Position numbers and translations under genes: made by a program. A stretch of DNA of 7,334 bases from CAKUIA01 sp044433115 (GTDB lineage: Bacteria > Verrucomicrobiota > Verrucomicrobiia > Opitutales > Intestinicryptomonadaceae). The notes below the pieces were generated by a model. The model saw only the letters and a program-made list of their open reading frames with translations. It was not told where the DNA came from and searched no databases. Below are positions 5,901 to 7,334 of the stretch, in pieces (the first letter of the stretch is position 1; each line of letters opens with the position of its first letter). The stretch spans positions 1-7,334 of the forward strand of contig JAWXTY010000045.1 in NCBI GenBank assembly GCA_044433115.1, read 5' to 3'.

Positions 5901-7042
5901 TTACCTTTGGTTTAGGATTATAGTTGATGCGTTTAAGTAATCTGCAAAAAGTCTTTGTTGAGCTTTGCTGTTCATCAAAACTTGGATCATATATGCAGTT
6001 TTGTCGTACTTGTCTTTACTTAAAAACCTGCGTTTTTGCGAAGCTTTCATTGTGGGATATATTGCAATGAAAGCCTTTGCCGCAAAATAATGTTCAGGGC
6101 TAAAGAGTGCTTGTATGTCTGCTTGTTTGTGTCTGAGCTTGTGCGAGAGTATGCATTCAGGTGAGTTGTTAAAATTGACATCTAATTATTTTTAAGCTTA
6201 TTTTTAGCGTAATTTTCTTGTTTTCAAAGGAGGATAATAAATTATCTGACACGAAAACAAGGGAATTCAAGCAGAAATAAGTTAAAAAGAATAGATGTAA
6301 CTTGTATTGTTGCAAAAATGAATTTTTGCCTTGCTAATCAAAATCAATTTTAATAACTCACCTGCTCAGCAAGCCAAAAGGCTGTGCCACCAAAGTGTTT
6401 TTCGAGCCTTTTTTGACTCTCGCCGAATAACCTTTTGCACGCCTTTGCAATGCTGTTAGACTTATAATCCACTGGAACTAAAGACTCTAAGCTACACTTA
6501 TATAAGTGAGCAATTCCATTCCAAGCCCTAGTATTGCTTTCGCTGAAATCTAGCCACTTTTCGACGTACAAAACAAGCTCGTTATTTAAGTAAGCATAAG
6601 AATTAAGGGGCAACTCTTGTCTGCTTAAAAAGACATTCCCGTCGAGGTCAAAGTTCTCGCAATGTTCCATATAGGAAGCCTCGCAGCATCTAAACATTCC
6701 GTATAAGCTGGCGATTGGGTAATCGTTTAAGAGTTTGTTTATTAACTCTTTGTAGTTAAAGAACGAGTGCCTTATACCGAGTGCAAGACAGCAAATTCTG
6801 TTAAATACAAAGCGTTCAGGTCTGCTAAGCCCAAGCCTTTCAGCGTTGGCGTCAAACTGAATTTGCATAAGCGTTTCTTCGGGTACAGAGATGATGTTAT
6901 CCCTTGCATAATCGTAAGTTTTAAGCACCTCCCAAACTAAGGAAGCTTCGTCTTTTGCCATGACTTTGCTGCTAAAACTTTGCATAGCATTGACTGCATT
7001 TGTTATAGTTGTATTTATTGTACTTTCTGTGTTATTTTTCAT
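5901..7042 (-). pseudogene. Unidentified 312-residue gene interrupted by hairpin element D
   Basis: Segment 1 (7042-6363) encodes 226 complete codons, starting MKNNTESTINTTITNAVNAM and ending GGTAFWLAE. Segment 2 (6159-5901) encodes the remaining C-terminus, including HYFAAKAFIA and YMIQVLMNS. Removing exactly 6160-6362 joins GAG-CA to T-GAA in frame, giving LAEHECILSHKL and a 312-residue protein with no internal stop. With the element in place translation stops after four element-derived residues (230 residues total). The protein looks soluble and mostly helical, with scattered Cys and Trp; I do not recognise the family. Its C-terminal segment is clearly related to the protein at 7332-7096, so two paralogues stand in tandem. 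The start is ATG 7042; only a weak purine stretch (AGAAAG) lies upstream. It is probably cargo of the mobile element. Confidence 0.6.
6160..6362 (+). repeat. Hairpin element D (203 bp), antisense to the interrupted gene
   Basis: The ends are GGTGAGTTGTTAAAATTG and the reverse complement GGTGAGTTATTAAAATTG, one difference that is a G-U wobble on the plus strand. CTTGTTTTC (6217-6225) pairs with GAAAACAAG (6253-6261), and the inner hairpin is GATAAT-AA-ATTATC (6233-6246). AAAGGAG precedes it and TGACAC follows. It is longer than the other copies because the 3' arm has about 45 extra bases near 6298-6342. That insert contains its own perfect hairpin GCAAAAA-TGAA-TTTTTGC (6312-6329). The orientation matches element C, antisense to its host gene. 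No target-site duplication is seen; the flanking CA and TG extend the palindrome by two bases. Confidence 0.88.
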
Positions 7043-7095
7043 TTTTATTCTTTCTGTTTATTTTAATTTTGTTTTTGAAAAATTCATAAATATCG

Positions 7096-7332
7096 TTACT
7101 GGGTCTTTAAATTTCCCCATCTAAAGTTTTCGCCAATTGCATCTAGGTATTTACGAGACAAGTCGTCTAAGCTTGCAGTTCGCATAAGCACTGCACAAAG
7201 ATAATCCACTTGTTGAAAGCAACTTAACTCAAAGAATCCACCTTTAGAGGCAAGCTGTATTTGCCTAAATTTTGCTATAAAAGTCTTGGCTGCGAAAAAT
7301 GCGTGATAAGTAAAATATCTCTTAATCTCCTC
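7096..7332 (-). CDS. C-terminus of an unidentified protein, paralogue of the 312-residue gene
   Basis: A minus-strand frame enters from the right edge and ends at TAA 7098-7096; 78 residues are visible. RYFTYHAFFAAKTFIAKF and VDYLCAVLM followed by KYLDA align with HYFAAKAFIA, AYMIQVLM and DYLNA of the next gene, so both belong to one unnamed family. It ends GENFRWGNLKTQ. The gap to the next start (7042) is 53 bases without a clear terminator, so the two are probably co-transcribed. The N-terminus and start lie outside the window, and I can assign no function. Confidence 0.6.
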   Translation of the reverse strand, partial: EEIKRYFTYHAFFAAKTFIAKFRQIQLASKGGFFELSCFQQVDYLCAVLMRTASLDDLSRKYLDAIGENFRWGNLKTQ

Positions 7333-7334
7333 TT

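Overview
The window looks like the end of an integrated mobilisable element beside a type V-A (Cas12a) CRISPR array in an AT-rich bacterium. The array repeat has the Cas12a crRNA handle. The mobilisation genes are ColE1-like (HEN-type relaxase, MobC with an IGNNLNQ motif), which fits a proteobacterium, but the sequence does not fix genus or phylum. No cas gene, rRNA or tRNA lies in the window.

Left to right: positions 1-211 hold the leader-distal end of a CRISPR array (three usable repeats, one truncated terminal repeat). An unidentified minus-strand gene with a good promoter (about 212-511) reads into the array. A terminator at 617-644 closes a minus-strand operon. That operon, read right to left, is mobC-like (5361-4843), HEN relaxase (4846-3173) with a separate gene nested in another frame (3993-3664), and a large serine recombinase (3183-666). 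To the right are a plus-strand N-terminal hipA fragment (5346-5675), a possible oriT zone, a 48-codon ORF (5898-5752), an unidentified 312-residue minus-strand gene (7042-5901), and the C-terminus of a related protein running off the window (7332-7096).

The most unusual content is a family of four hairpin elements of 158-203 bp at 1551-1720, 1890-2048, 2735-2892 and 6160-6362. Three cut the recombinase into four segments and one cuts the 312-residue gene. Each folds end to end into a long imperfect hairpin with a nested inner hairpin and an internal loop conserved as AGGA on one side and TGAC on the other. The copies differ clearly from each other, yet the two arms of each copy still match, with compensating changes and mostly G-U wobbles in one orientation. 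The coding segments they interrupt are free of internal stops. Non-autonomous palindromic transposons (MITE-like) are the cautious reading. A structured RNA, or an element removed or bypassed during expression, is the more interesting one and is testable.

Working model (inference): mobC, relaxase and the nested protein process an oriT upstream of mobC, the serine recombinase integrates or excises the element, and the right-hand genes are cargo. If the hairpins are not removed, the recombinase is dead and the element is stranded.
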